Notes: generated by a model not told the origin, from the sequence alone. 7,174 bases of DNA from Holosporales bacterium (GCA_031270515.1 JAISXM010000026.1:1-7174); one strand, 5' to 3'; positions 1-5,987 are shown, counted from the first letter of the stretch. Numbers and translations: made by a program.

Positions 1-2
1 TA

Positions 3-146
3 GGAGAGGCAAACAGCAAGACCAAAATTGCCATTTCTATGCTAAAGAAAGGATTGTCTTTGGATATTGTTAGTGAATGCACAGGGATGTCAGTCCATGA
101 AATTAATACTATTCAGAAAGATGGCAAGTTGGGCGCTGAAATGTGA
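3..146 (+). CDS. Rpn/PD-(D/E)XK transposase-like nuclease, C-terminal fragment
   Basis: An open frame enters from the left edge and ends at TGA 144-146, giving 47 residues. The visible part reads KIAISMLKKGLSLDIVSECTG followed by MSVHEINTI. This matches the usual C-terminal tail of Rpn/PD-(D/E)XK transposase-family nucleases, where a 'KIAkxMLkkGxxxexIxexTGLSxeEI' helix-turn-helix-like segment closes the protein. The catalytic nuclease domain would lie outside the window, so activity cannot be judged. Such genes are abundant and often multicopy in Rickettsiales and Holosporales, where many are decayed. The family call rests on this short tail alone; a MerR- or resolvase-like helix-turn-helix end is a less likely alternative. 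Confidence 0.6.
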   Translation, partial: GEANSKTKIAISMLKKGLSLDIVSECTGMSVHEINTIQKDGKLGAEM

Positions 147-232
147 TCAGAAAACTTCATAAAAACACAAAAAGGTTGTCAGTTCGTTGTTTCGGTGACC
201 GAGCTCCCTCACAATAAACAAGTTGAAACAAT

Positions 233-332
233 GCGTAGACCTGCCCATAAAAACAATTTGAATTTTCATCCTCACCCAAGCCTTATAATACAACGAGCTT
301 CAAATTGTTTGTTATGGGGGCCCGGCGTAGAT
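233..332. repeat. MITE-like inverted repeat with possible target duplication
   Basis: Two arms of about 19 bp, at 244-262 (CCCATAAAAACAATTTGAA) and 299-318 (TTCAAATTGTTTGTTATGGG), are near-perfect inverted complements separated by 36 bp. GCGTAGA occurs directly on both sides (233-239 and 325-331), like a target-site duplication around an 85-bp non-coding insertion. The right arm continues into GGCCCGG, which resembles the hairpins at the other end of the window (7019-7150). The segment 290-329 has a diverged inverted copy at 6931-6969. Any reading frame here runs through the hairpin and is not credible as a gene. Whether the element is mobile is inference. Confidence 0.55.
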
Positions 333-451
333 CAGGATGCCTCAAAAAAAATTTTAATAAGCCCCCTTTGTTTCTGGTTCTTTGCGAATCGCACGCTTTT
401 TAACCGTGGGTTCTTATAAAAAATTATTCGTGGGACGCCCGCGGGTAGGTA

Positions 452-481
452 TAGACTCATTTAGGTGTATTGTCATATACT
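452..481 (+). promoter_or_regulatory. Possible promoter of tRNA-Gln
   Basis: TATACT at 476-481 is a good -10 element. TAGACT at 452-457, 18 bp upstream, is a weak -35 (4 of 6 to TTGACA). Transcription would begin near 488 and leave a leader of about 27 nt before the tRNA. The assignment relies mainly on the -10 and its position. Confidence 0.35.
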
Positions 482-514
482 ACCCTTGAGGGGTTGTGTT
501 GTGCGAACCCTTAT

Positions 515-588
515 TGGGAGATAGTTTAGCGGTAGAACTCTCGGCTCTGGACCGAGCAACCTTGGTTCGAATCCAGGTCTCCCAGCCA
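515..588 (+). tRNA. tRNA-Gln(CTG)
   Basis: A full cloverleaf can be drawn. The acceptor stem TGGGAGA (515-521) pairs with TCTCCCA (578-584), followed by discriminator G585 and an encoded CCA (586-588). The D stem GTTT/GAAC surrounds loop AGCGGTA. The anticodon stem CTCGG (540-544) pairs with CCGAG (552-556), leaving loop CTCTGGA with anticodon CTG at 547-549, which reads CAG (glutamine). A 4-nt variable loop precedes the T arm CTTGG-TTCGAAT-CCAGG (561-577). G73 is normal for tRNA-Gln. The gene stands alone, with no T-rich terminator directly after it. No second copy of its 3' end is seen in the window, so there is no sign of an integrated element using it as an attachment site. Confidence 0.95.
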
Positions 589-877
589 GAAAAGTATTTT
601 AGAACCATGGGCGATTGATAATTGTCAGACTTGTTGAACTATAAGTAAGCGTTCCGTCGTCATAATGTCCGAGACATGAGACAATAATAATCTATCTTTC
701 TTTTTCGTCGATTTTATAAACCACTCTATTCTTTTTATCCAGCCGCCTCGACTACATCTCCTGATCTTTATATTTCAAACGTTCCGGTTTGCCGAGTCCT
801 TCCCGCGGTGTGTCTCGATCTGTATACTTTTGCGAGTCTGGGGGCCAACAATAATGGCAATGTTTGCGAAATAATCA
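589..877. other. Spacer without a recognisable gene
   Basis: This stretch between the tRNA and the sel1 promoter has frequent stops in all forward frames and no convincing small gene with a ribosome binding site. It contains pyrimidine-rich segments (about 696-760) and no clear hairpin terminator, tandem repeat or structured RNA. Confidence 0.5.
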
Positions 878-907
878 TTGAAATATGATAACGCAGTGTG
901 ATATACA
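878..907 (+). promoter_or_regulatory. Candidate promoter of the Sel1-repeat gene
   Basis: TTGAAA at 878-883 (5 of 6 to the -35 consensus) and TATACA at 902-907 (4 of 6 to the -10 consensus) are separated by 18 bp. Transcription would start near 914, about 29 nt before the ATG at 943. The -10 lies just inside the frame opened by the upstream GTG at 898, which argues that the GTG is not the translation start. Confidence 0.4.
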
Positions 908-942
908 CGACGTATGTTGTTATCTATATTGGTTGTATTACT

Positions 943-2859
943 ATGAAACATTTTATATTTTTGTGCTGCTTGGCTATGCCATGCGCGGTGTCTATGGAGA
1001 TGGATGTTCCAGCCGACCCGTTGTCAAAGTCGGATGTTGATTCCAGCCGCGTTGAGGTTGATTCCAGCCGCGTTGAGGGTGCTTTCTCTACATGTACAAG
1101 TAAATCTGAGTATCTTAGCCCTATTGCAAAATCCCTTTTGAACCTTTGGTTCCTGCAGGGTCTACGCAGCTTTCGCAACGAGTCTATTGACATTGAATCG
1201 CTCGGCAAAAAAAATTCCGAGATTATTGTTGACGCTCTAGTTTCCTACTGGAAAAGTACTCCACCGAGTGTTTTGGAAAATGTACATCCATGCTGTTACC
1301 CAAAAAGTGCGTTAGTTACGTCATCTGGCAGCGACGGGCATCCTACACAGCGGAGCATACCTTTTCTCGTATTCGTCAATGGGCTACAATATGGAGATCC
1401 ATATTGCCAACTTACGTTTGATAATCCCAACGCCGATACACGTCCTGAATGCATGAATGATCTGGCTTGGCTTCAAGCTGCTGCGGAGTTTTATATATCG
1501 CATGCCAAAGCACATCCCTACTACGCATTCAAGTCTGCGTGTTGCTTGTTGTTTGGGAAAGGCGTTTCGCAAGATGTATTATTAGGTGCGAATCATTTAT
1601 GGAAGGCTATACTTGGGGGGCACTCCGCCGCTCAGTGTATACTAGCTGAAATCATAGGTAATAATCCTGAATGTTGTCGGCGCTGTTGTGATCCTAGTTT
1701 TATATCTAAATTCGCTTCTTTTGCATCAATATGCTTTAAACAAAGCGTATATCAAAGATATGTTCCTGCCCAAAATGCATATGGTTTCCAATTACAAGAA
1801 CAAAAAAAATTTTCAGAGGCAGTTAAATACTTTAGGCAGAGTGCTGAGCAAGGTGATGCAATAGGCCAAGATCACTATGGAATGTACTTAAGGGATGGAT
1901 TAGGTATTCCAAAAAATCTAGGTCTGGCTGCTCATTTCTTCAAACTGGCCGCAGATCAAGGACACGTAGGTGGTCAGTGCAATTATGGCGCCTGCTTAAA
2001 GAATGGAATGGGTATTCCAATAGATTTAGGGCTGGCGGCTCATTACTTCAAATTGGGAGCAGATCAAAATGACGCAGATTGTCAATACAATTATGGCGTC
2101 TGTCTCGAGAAGGGAATTGGCGTTCCGATAGATCGAAAGGCGGCGGCTCATTACTACCAGCTGAGCGCTGATCAAGGGCACGCAGCTGCCCAATACGATT
2201 ATGGCGATTGCTTAATGTTTGGGGACGGCATTAATAAGAATCTAGAAGAAGCGTTTCGTTACTTTAAACAGGCTGCAGATCAGGGGCACGTAGCTGCCCA
2301 ATGCCGTTGTGGCGATTGCTTTATGTTTGGCATTAATAAAAATCCAAGAGAAGCGATTCGTTATTATAAACAGGCTGCAGATCAAGGACACGTAGTTGCC
2401 CAATTCAACTATGGTCAGTTATTAATGGACGGGAAATACATTGATCGAAATTTGATAGAGGCGGCTTATTACTTACGACTGAGCGCCGATCAAGGTGACG
2501 CAGATGCTCAAAATAGCTATGGAATCTGCCTAAGGGATGGGTTGGGCGTTGAAAAAAATATATCAGCGGCGGCTTCTTACTTCAAACAGAGTGCAGATCA
2601 AGGACACGCAAGGGGCCAAGTAAATTACGGAGACTGCTTACGTCAATCGGCCGGCTCATTTTGTCCATCATCGCCCGTCTCCACTCCTTTTGTCCATCAT
2701 CGCCCGTCCACTCATTTTGTCCATCATCGCCCTTCTCCACTCATTTTGTCCAGGGTACATGAATTCCCCACGTTACATGACGTCCTCAGGTTACATGAAT
2801 CGAGAGTAGATATGCCCATTGCGAATGCATCCACCTCCACAGAACCGGACATGCCCTAA
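943..2859 (+). CDS. Secreted Sel1-like repeat (SLR) protein
   Basis: The 638-residue protein begins with a Sec-type signal peptide (MKHFIFLCCLAMPCAVS, residues 1-17). The frame stays open to a GTG at 898, but ATG 943 is preferred because only that start puts the signal peptide at the N-terminus. Residues 30-45 contain a tandem VDSSRVE duplication. A cysteine-rich middle region (about 60-285) has no recognised domain apart from one Sel1-like stretch near 193-230. Residues about 290-567 form a run of roughly seven to eight Sel1 repeats of 33-36 residues, with the typical AAxYYKxxADQGHAxAQxxYGxCLxxGxGV pattern. Sel1/TPR-like solenoids are protein-protein interaction scaffolds, common in exported proteins of intracellular bacteria. 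The last repeat stops abruptly at about residue 568. The remaining 70 residues are low-complexity, with two FVHHRPS motifs encoded by short DNA repeats, so the original C-terminus may have been replaced. The partner is unknown. No clear Shine-Dalgarno precedes the ATG. Confidence 0.85.
   Translation: MKHFIFLCCLAMPCAVSMEMDVPADPLSKSDVDSSRVEVDSSRVEGAFSTCTSKSEYLSPIAKSLLNLWFLQGLRSFRNESIDIESLGKKNSEIIVDALVSYWKSTPPSVLENVHPCCYPKSALVTSSGSDGHPTQRSIPFLVFVNGLQYGDPYCQLTFDNPNADTRPECMNDLAWLQAAAEFYISHAKAHPYYAFKSACCLLFGKGVSQDVLLGANHLWKAILGGHSAAQCILAEIIGNNPECCRRCCDPSFISKFASFASICFKQSVYQRYVPAQNAYGFQLQEQKKFSEAVKYFRQSAEQGDAIGQDHYGMYLRDGLGIPKNLGLAAHFFKLAADQGHVGGQCNYGACLKNGMGIPIDLGLAAHYFKLGADQNDADCQYNYGVCLEKGIGVPIDRKAAAHYYQLSADQGHAAAQYDYGDCLMFGDGINKNLEEAFRYFKQAADQGHVAAQCRCGDCFMFGINKNPREAIRYYKQAADQGHVVAQFNYGQLLMDGKYIDRNLIEAAYYLRLSADQGDADAQNSYGICLRDGLGVEKNISAAASYFKQSADQGHARGQVNYGDCLRQSAGSFCPSSPVSTPFVHHRPSTHFVHHRPSPLILSRVHEFPTLHDVLRLHESRVDMPIANASTSTEPDMP
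1036..1077 (+). repeat. 21-bp tandem duplication in the Sel1 gene
   Basis: Two identical 21-bp copies (1036-1056 and 1057-1077) encode VDSSRVE twice in the N-terminal region after the signal peptide. The identity at DNA level points to recent in-frame slippage. Confidence 0.85.
2655..2752 (+). repeat. 27/29-bp tandem repeats in the sel1 3' end
   Basis: Three copies of CTCATTTTGTCCATCATCGC followed by CCGTCTCCA-like sequence lie at 2655-2683 (29 bp), 2684-2710 (27 bp) and 2711-2739 (29 bp). A truncated fourth (CTCATTTTGTCCA) starts at 2740. A 29-bp unit is not a multiple of three, so successive copies are read in different frames of the Sel1 gene. Downstream, GGTACATGA, GTTACATGA and GTTACATGA recur at about 18-19 bp spacing (2755-2799). 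Arrays of short direct repeats like this occur at the ends of some insertion sequences, so a transposon-end remnant is possible, but no transposase is present here. Confidence 0.7.
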
Positions 2860-2868
2860 GGCATCCGG
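2845..2868 (+). terminator. Hairpin over the sel1 stop codon
   Basis: CCGG (2845-2848) and ATGCC (2851-2855) pair with GGCAT (2860-2864) and CCGG (2865-2868). The stop codon TAA is in the 4-nt loop and a 2-nt bulge sits in the left arm. No T-run follows, so it is not a classical intrinsic terminator; it may stabilise the 3' end. Confidence 0.35.
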
Positions 2869-2913
2869 CTCCCAGTAGCGTATCATGTGAATCACACACT
2901 TGGAGGTTGTTCT

Positions 2914-3028
2914 CATGATTTTTTTTGATGTGCGGATTTTCTAGGAGACACGACGCGCAGCGTACTTAAGGTACTTGAGCAGCCGAGAACCGAAACGACG
3001 CAGAAAATACCCATCAAAAAAAATCATG
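2914..3028. repeat. 115-bp inverted-repeat element between convergent genes, probable two-way terminator
   Basis: Perfect 17-bp arms CATGATTTTTTTTGATG (2914-2930) and its complement (3012-3028) are followed inward by a second stem, ATTTTCT (2936-2942) with AGAAAAT (3002-3008). The right arm runs into the last codons of recR, so recR ends GCATGA and is immediately followed by eight Ts on its own strand. The left arm gives the same T8 signal to transcripts from sel1. The core holds GTACTTAAG and GTACTTGAG side by side (2962-2979) and a repeated ACGACGC. Its position between facing gene ends suits a bidirectional terminator. The long symmetric structure with a GC-rich centre also suits a dispersed palindromic element inserted at the recR end. 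Confidence 0.6.
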
Positions 3029-3713
3029 CAGACAACTTCTTCGTATCTGGCTCTGAGCTTGTATCTTGTGCCGAAACTCTCGTCCCTGGCTCGGAAATTT
3101 TTGTCTCCGCGGCAACTGACGATAGTTCGCGTCGATCCAAAAAGGCCGTAGACAGAGTGGCATTGTCCAGATAATTTAACTCACCACCAATAGGGACCCC
3201 TTGCGCAAGCGATGATATTTTTACGTGAAATGGTTTGAGGAGGTCAATCAAGTAAAACAACGTAGACTGCCCTTCCAGTGTTGCGCTCAATCCAATGATG
3301 ACTTCCTTAATTGTTCCCGCATGCATGCGCCTTAGCAGGGGCGCCAAATTTAGCTTATCTGGGCCAACGTTCTCCATTGCGGACAACACGCCATCCAGCA
3401 CATGGTATTTCCCTTGGTAAAAGCGAGCTCGCTCCAGCGCCCACAAATCGGAAACAGTCTCCACTATGCACAGCAGCGAACTATCCCGCCCTGCGTCTGT
3501 GCAAATGTGACAAACCGGCAGCTCCGTAAAATTGCCACACGTGCTGCATTTGTGAACGCGTTGGCGCACATTTTGCAAATCACCGATGAGCTGGTGAATC
3601 GCAACTTTGTCGTTCTTCAAAAGGAACAGAGTCATCCGCTGAGCTAGGCGCGGCCCAACGCCGGGAATTTTTGACAGAGAGCGAATTAAGTCGTTGATTG
3701 GTCCACTGCTCAT
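3024..3713 (-). CDS. recR: Recombination mediator RecR
   Basis: RecR loads RecA at single-strand gaps together with RecO (and RecF where present) in recombinational DNA repair. The 229-residue product shows the family layout: an N-terminal helix-hairpin-helix with KIPGVGPRLAQRM (residues 15-27), a C4 zinc finger CSTC/CHIC (Cys56, 59, 68, 71), and a Toprim domain from about residue 79 (LLCIVE, the GKYHVLDG turn, EVIIGLSATLEG). The canonical C-terminal motif GVPIGGELNYLD is at 172-183. Typical RecR is about 200 residues; here a polar 30-residue tail (SSVAAETKISEPG onward) is extra. The start is set at ATG 3711-3713, which overlaps the stop of the upstream permease as ATGA. A start 29 codons further upstream is open but would add sequence foreign to the family. 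The gene is last in the carD-ampG-recR operon. Confidence 0.95.
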   Translation of the reverse strand: MSSGPINDLIRSLSKIPGVGPRLAQRMTLFLLKNDKVAIHQLIGDLQNVRQRVHKCSTCGNFTELPVCHICTDAGRDSSLLCIVETVSDLWALERARFYQGKYHVLDGVLSAMENVGPDKLNLAPLLRRMHAGTIKEVIIGLSATLEGQSTLFYLIDLLKPFHVKISSLAQGVPIGGELNYLDNATLSTAFLDRRELSSVAAETKISEPGTRVSAQDTSSEPDTKKLSA

Positions 3714-5008
3714 ATTTTTTGCTCTTTCGAAAAGTCCCGCTTCAACAGCCAAAATAGCGGAACACACAGCCCTAATGGTAGTAAAAAGATTACGACCCAC
3801 CCTGTGACATGGCAGAGTTCGCTGAACATGTATGTTAATGTGACGCGCCCGACGGAGCCAATGGAACTGAATAACGAAAAATAATAAATGCTGTCTGATT
3901 TTTCACAAAATGCGGACGTGTATATCGCAGAGAACGTCATCATAAAAGCGATACAAAATTCTTGCACAATCGCAATCGCCGCAAACACTGTGTTGAAACA
4001 TGGAGCATCCAAAGGGAGGTGCATAAGCACAATAGACAGGCACCCTGCGACGCTCAAGCCGATGGCGCTGAGCATCACGCCGCAGTTCAACGACACTCTG
4101 CGCACAAATGGCCCCGCGAGCATCACGCCGATCAAGGAGATGCTGCCGCCAATTCCTCCTTTAAATTTGCCGTAATCGCCAGGAGGAATTCCTATTTTGC
4201 CGATGAACGACGTCTCCATTGGGCCAACAACCACGTCTATGGCCTTCATAATCATGAATACACACAGAAAAATCCACACGCCTTTTTTTTGGAACGCGCT
4301 CACGATGGTTGTTATTATTGACCTGCGAATAACGCATTGCGACGGCAGCTCTTGCCTGTCACCACGCACGGCGTTTCCAGGTTCATGCAGAAAAAACAGC
4401 AGGAACAAGGCTAGGACTTTTACGACAGAGATGATGCAGTGAATTTCGAACCAACCAATTTTGCTGGCAAAGTACGGCACCACAGAACATGCGAACAACT
4501 TGCCACTACGAAATCCAAAGGTGTGGGAAGGGGCGCTCGCATTAATAGGCAGAACGTTTACCACGTCGAAACGGTACGTCTCAGACACAATGTCTTGCAC
4601 AGCCGCGGCAAATGAGGAGATCAGAACAATTGAGAATAACAAATGCAGATTTTCTGCAGGATTAATGTAACCGACCAAAAGAAAGCACGCTATGCTGATG
4701 TGGTGGGTTACTAACCCCCAGGATTTTCGTTGCCCAAATGTTCTGGACAAATACGGGATTCGGACCGCATCCACCAAGTACGGCCAAAAGAAGCGAATGC
4801 TATACGGAATCGCAGCCCAAGAAAGCCTGCCGACGGTGCAAACGGGCACGCCGGCAAGCGACAGCCGGTAATAAAGCATGGCCGTCAGCGTAAAGAAGGA
4901 CAAACCTCCGGATACGCCGAATAACGCGACGACCAGTTTATAAAACGAGCCCGAGCACGGCAGCGACACAACGCTATGCAATTGTAGATGACGAGTTCCT
5001 TTTGTCAC
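3710..5008 (-). CDS. AmpG-family MFS permease
   Basis: The 432-residue inner-membrane protein has about twelve hydrophobic segments and the sequence signature of the AmpG/acetyl-CoA-transporter-like MFS family. This includes IPYSIRFFWPYLVD (residues 67-80), the basic loop after the third segment, QDIVSETYRFDVV (138-150, compare QDIxxDAYRxE in AmpG), GFRSGKLFA (165-173) and the KAIDVVVGPMETSF region (255-268). Classical AmpG imports anhydro-muropeptides from the periplasm for peptidoglycan recycling. Rickettsiales-type bacteria carry several AmpG paralogues whose substrates are unsettled, so the substrate here is open. Translation starts at GTG 5006-5008, overlapping the carD stop by 4 nt (GTGA), and the stop overlaps the recR ATG by 4 nt, so coupling with both neighbours is expected. 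Length is normal for the short AmpG subgroup. Confidence 0.85.
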   Translation of the reverse strand: MTKGTRHLQLHSVVSLPCSGSFYKLVVALFGVSGGLSFFTLTAMLYYRLSLAGVPVCTVGRLSWAAIPYSIRFFWPYLVDAVRIPYLSRTFGQRKSWGLVTHHISIACFLLVGYINPAENLHLLFSIVLISSFAAAVQDIVSETYRFDVVNVLPINASAPSHTFGFRSGKLFACSVVPYFASKIGWFEIHCIISVVKVLALFLLFFLHEPGNAVRGDRQELPSQCVIRRSIITTIVSAFQKKGVWIFLCVFMIMKAIDVVVGPMETSFIGKIGIPPGDYGKFKGGIGGSISLIGVMLAGPFVRRVSLNCGVMLSAIGLSVAGCLSIVLMHLPLDAPCFNTVFAAIAIVQEFCIAFMMTFSAIYTSAFCEKSDSIYYFSLFSSIGSVGRVTLTYMFSELCHVTGWVVIFLLPLGLCVPLFWLLKRDFSKEQKI

Positions 5009-5514
5009 GCAACGCTTAGCATTTCTTGAACTTTTTTGGAGGCGGTGCTTTCGTCGACATCGTCAACGAGGGACAACTCGCGAACGAAGCGATCCATGGC
5101 CAGCTGGTATATCTGGCGCTCGCTATAAGACTGATCAACTATTTGATCGCTGTGCAGCTCGCGGATCACGTCCGCTAGTGAAATGATGCTGCCGGAGTTT
5201 ATTTTTTCTTCATATTCTTGAGCTCTGCGGTTCCACATGGTCTTCTTCTTGCGAGATCTTGTCCCCAGCAAACCAAGAGCAGACTGCATTTCGTCTTTAT
5301 TACAAATCGGCCGCAACCCCGAAGCACAAGCCTTTTGAATCGGCAGCTTCAATATCATGTGATCTTTTGCAAATTCAATCACAAACAATTCGACAGACGT
5401 GTCGCAAATGTCATGAATCTCAATATCTACCAACTTTCCGACCCCGTGGGCGGGGTAGACAACAAAATCGCCAACGGCAAATGAATCTCGAGAAACTATA
5501 CTATTCGATACCAT
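5005..5514 (-). CDS. carD: CarD/CdnL-family RNA polymerase-binding regulator
   Basis: CarD-family proteins bind the RNA polymerase beta subunit and stabilise open complexes, notably at rRNA and growth-related promoters (CdnL in Caulobacter). The 169-residue product has an N-terminal RNAP-interaction domain opening with FAVGDFVVYPAHGVGKLVDI (residues 12-31). Its C-terminal helical domain starts near KKKTMWNRRAQEYEEKI (89-105), in which Trp94 matches the minor-groove wedge tryptophan of mycobacterial CarD. Length is typical. ATG 5512-5514 is supported by a strong Shine-Dalgarno AGGGAG (5521-5526 on this strand) 6 nt upstream. It is first in a three-gene operon; its stop TGA overlaps the GTG of the permease. 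Confidence 0.93.
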   Translation of the reverse strand: MVSNSIVSRDSFAVGDFVVYPAHGVGKLVDIEIHDICDTSVELFVIEFAKDHMILKLPIQKACASGLRPICNKDEMQSALGLLGTRSRKKKTMWNRRAQEYEEKINSGSIISLADVIRELHSDQIVDQSYSERQIYQLAMDRFVRELSLVDDVDESTASKKVQEMLSVA

Positions 5515-5520
5515 ACTGCT

Positions 5521-5526
5521 CTCCCT
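5521..5526 (-). promoter_or_regulatory. Ribosome binding site of carD
   Basis: AGGGAG sits 6 nt before the carD ATG. It fixes that start and is the strongest Shine-Dalgarno in the operon; the two downstream genes rely on 4-nt overlaps. Confidence 0.75.
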
Positions 5527-5556
5527 GAATGTGACAATACGAATGTCTAAGACTAA

Positions 5557-5600
5557 TCGCGAATAATTCGCGAATAATTCGCGAATAATTCGTTAATAAC
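5557..5600. repeat. Four 11-bp tandem repeats upstream of carD
   Basis: TCGCGAATAAT occurs three times without change (5557-5567, 5568-5578, 5579-5589), then once degenerate as TCGTTAATAAC (5590-5600). Each junction creates the palindrome TTCGCGAA, so three sites (the first slightly altered) recur at 11 bp, close to one DNA helical turn. The array ends 43 bp from the carD start, within the likely promoter/leader zone. It may be a regulator binding array on one DNA face or a slippage-prone spacer. No protein can be named. Confidence 0.85.
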
Positions 5601-5607
5601 TTCTGTG

Positions 5608-5663
5608 CTCGTTGTGCTTCTGTTATGTGCATGCAACAGTATTAGTTGTATTTGCGCAACGAG
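5608..5663 (-). promoter_or_regulatory. Nested hairpin upstream of carD
   Basis: CTCGTTGTGC (5608-5617) and GCGCAACGAG (5654-5663) form a 10-bp stem with one T-G pairing. Inside, CTGTT (5620-5624) and AACAG (5635-5639) form a second stem around the palindrome TGCATGCA (5628-5635). It could be a cruciform operator or a structured 5' leader of the carD transcript. No riboswitch or known leader family is recognised. Confidence 0.4.
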
Positions 5664-5779
5664 AGTTATGAACCTTGTACTGAACGTTATAGCACAATTT
5701 CATCAAGAAGCAAAGATTATTGCATTATTTTTTATTCGCACCATATAAATAAGAAGTACTGCCACAATCCATGTATAAA
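5664..5779. other. AT-rich spacer upstream of the carD leader
   Basis: No gene is seen. The stretch contains CCATATAAATAA (5741-5752), repeated exactly at 6854-6865 upstream of the Myb gene. TATAAA at 5744-5749 could serve as a -10 on the plus strand, but no good -35 accompanies it (TTGCAT at 5720 is poor). Confidence 0.4.
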
Positions 5780-5819
5780 AGGACTGTTGTAAAAACACAA
5801 CTCATTTACATTCAGTCCT
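5780..5819 (-). terminator. Terminator-like hairpin on the minus strand
   Basis: AGGACTG (5780-5786) and CAGTCCT (5813-5819) form a 7-bp stem. GTTGT (5786-5790) and ACAAC (5797-5801) form an inner hairpin. On the minus strand the structure ends in a run of four Ts, as expected for an intrinsic terminator of transcripts coming from the Myb gene side. TCGTTA-AAA-TAACGA (5819-5833) is a further dyad next to it. Confidence 0.45.
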
Positions 5820-5939
5820 CGTTAAAATAACGACTTTATAGGCGCGGCATATATCCGCCCTGTGCGCGGTCTGGCACGAGCGGACGAACTGCAGCGAGAA
5901 AAGACCAATGCGCGGCGCGAATGCGGCTAACGGACTCAT
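5802..5939 (-). CDS. Doubtful 45-residue ORF in a GC-rich island
   Basis: An ATG at 5937-5939 opens a frame of 45 codons ending at TGA 5802-5804, just before the terminator-like hairpin. The product is basic with four cysteines and begins MSPLAAFAPRIGLFSLQF. No family is recognised. Third positions are clearly more GC-rich than in the neighbouring genes, and the nearest GGAG lies about 16 nt upstream, too far for a normal Shine-Dalgarno. The same DNA can fold (GCGG/CCGC at 5844-5858; GCGC-GGTCT at 5864-5872 with AGACC and GCGC at 5902-5913), so a small structured RNA or a degraded gene is as likely as a peptide. Confidence 0.25.
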   Translation of the reverse strand: MSPLAAFAPRIGLFSLQFVRSCQTAHRADICRAYKVVILTRTECK

Positions 5940-5969
5940 GCTGGATCAGCAGCAGCTCCTATCCTAGAG

Positions 5970-5986
5970 CGATATTGCCAATATCG
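5970..5986. terminator. 17-bp palindrome after the Myb gene stop
   Basis: CGATATTG (5970-5977) and CAATATCG (5979-5986) form a perfect inverted repeat around a single base. On the minus strand it begins 2 nt after the TAA of the Myb gene. There is no T-run, so it may be a 3'-end stabilising hairpin or a protein binding site rather than an intrinsic terminator. Confidence 0.4.
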
Positions 5987-5987
5987 G

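Noticed and set aside
195..419. 74-codon open frame starting at an ATG at 195
   Set aside because: It runs through both arms of the inverted repeat at 244-318, has no ribosome binding site, and gives a composition without a recognisable domain.
898..942. Upstream GTG start for the Sel1 gene
   Set aside because: It would place 15 residues before the signal peptide, and the GTG directly abuts the best -10 element, whereas ATG 943 gives a clean signal peptide.
2655..2752. Direct repeats as a possible CRISPR array
   Set aside because: Units are contiguous with no unique spacers, lie inside a coding region and have no cas genes nearby. The same applies to 5557-5600, 6009-6152 and 7019-7094.
2886..2896. 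TGTGA-A-TCACA as a CRP site
   Set aside because: CRP half-sites are separated by about 6 bp, not 1, and the site lies between two gene 3' ends rather than at a promoter.
3714..3800. 29-codon N-terminal extension of RecR
   Set aside because: RecR proteins begin close to the helix-hairpin-helix; the ATG at 3711-3713 forms a 4-nt overlap with the permease stop, and the extra sequence is the permease gene read in another frame.
3311..5528. Plus-strand open frames of 60-120 codons opposite recR, ampG and carD
   Set aside because: They are antisense shadows of well-supported family genes, with no ribosome binding sites or domains.
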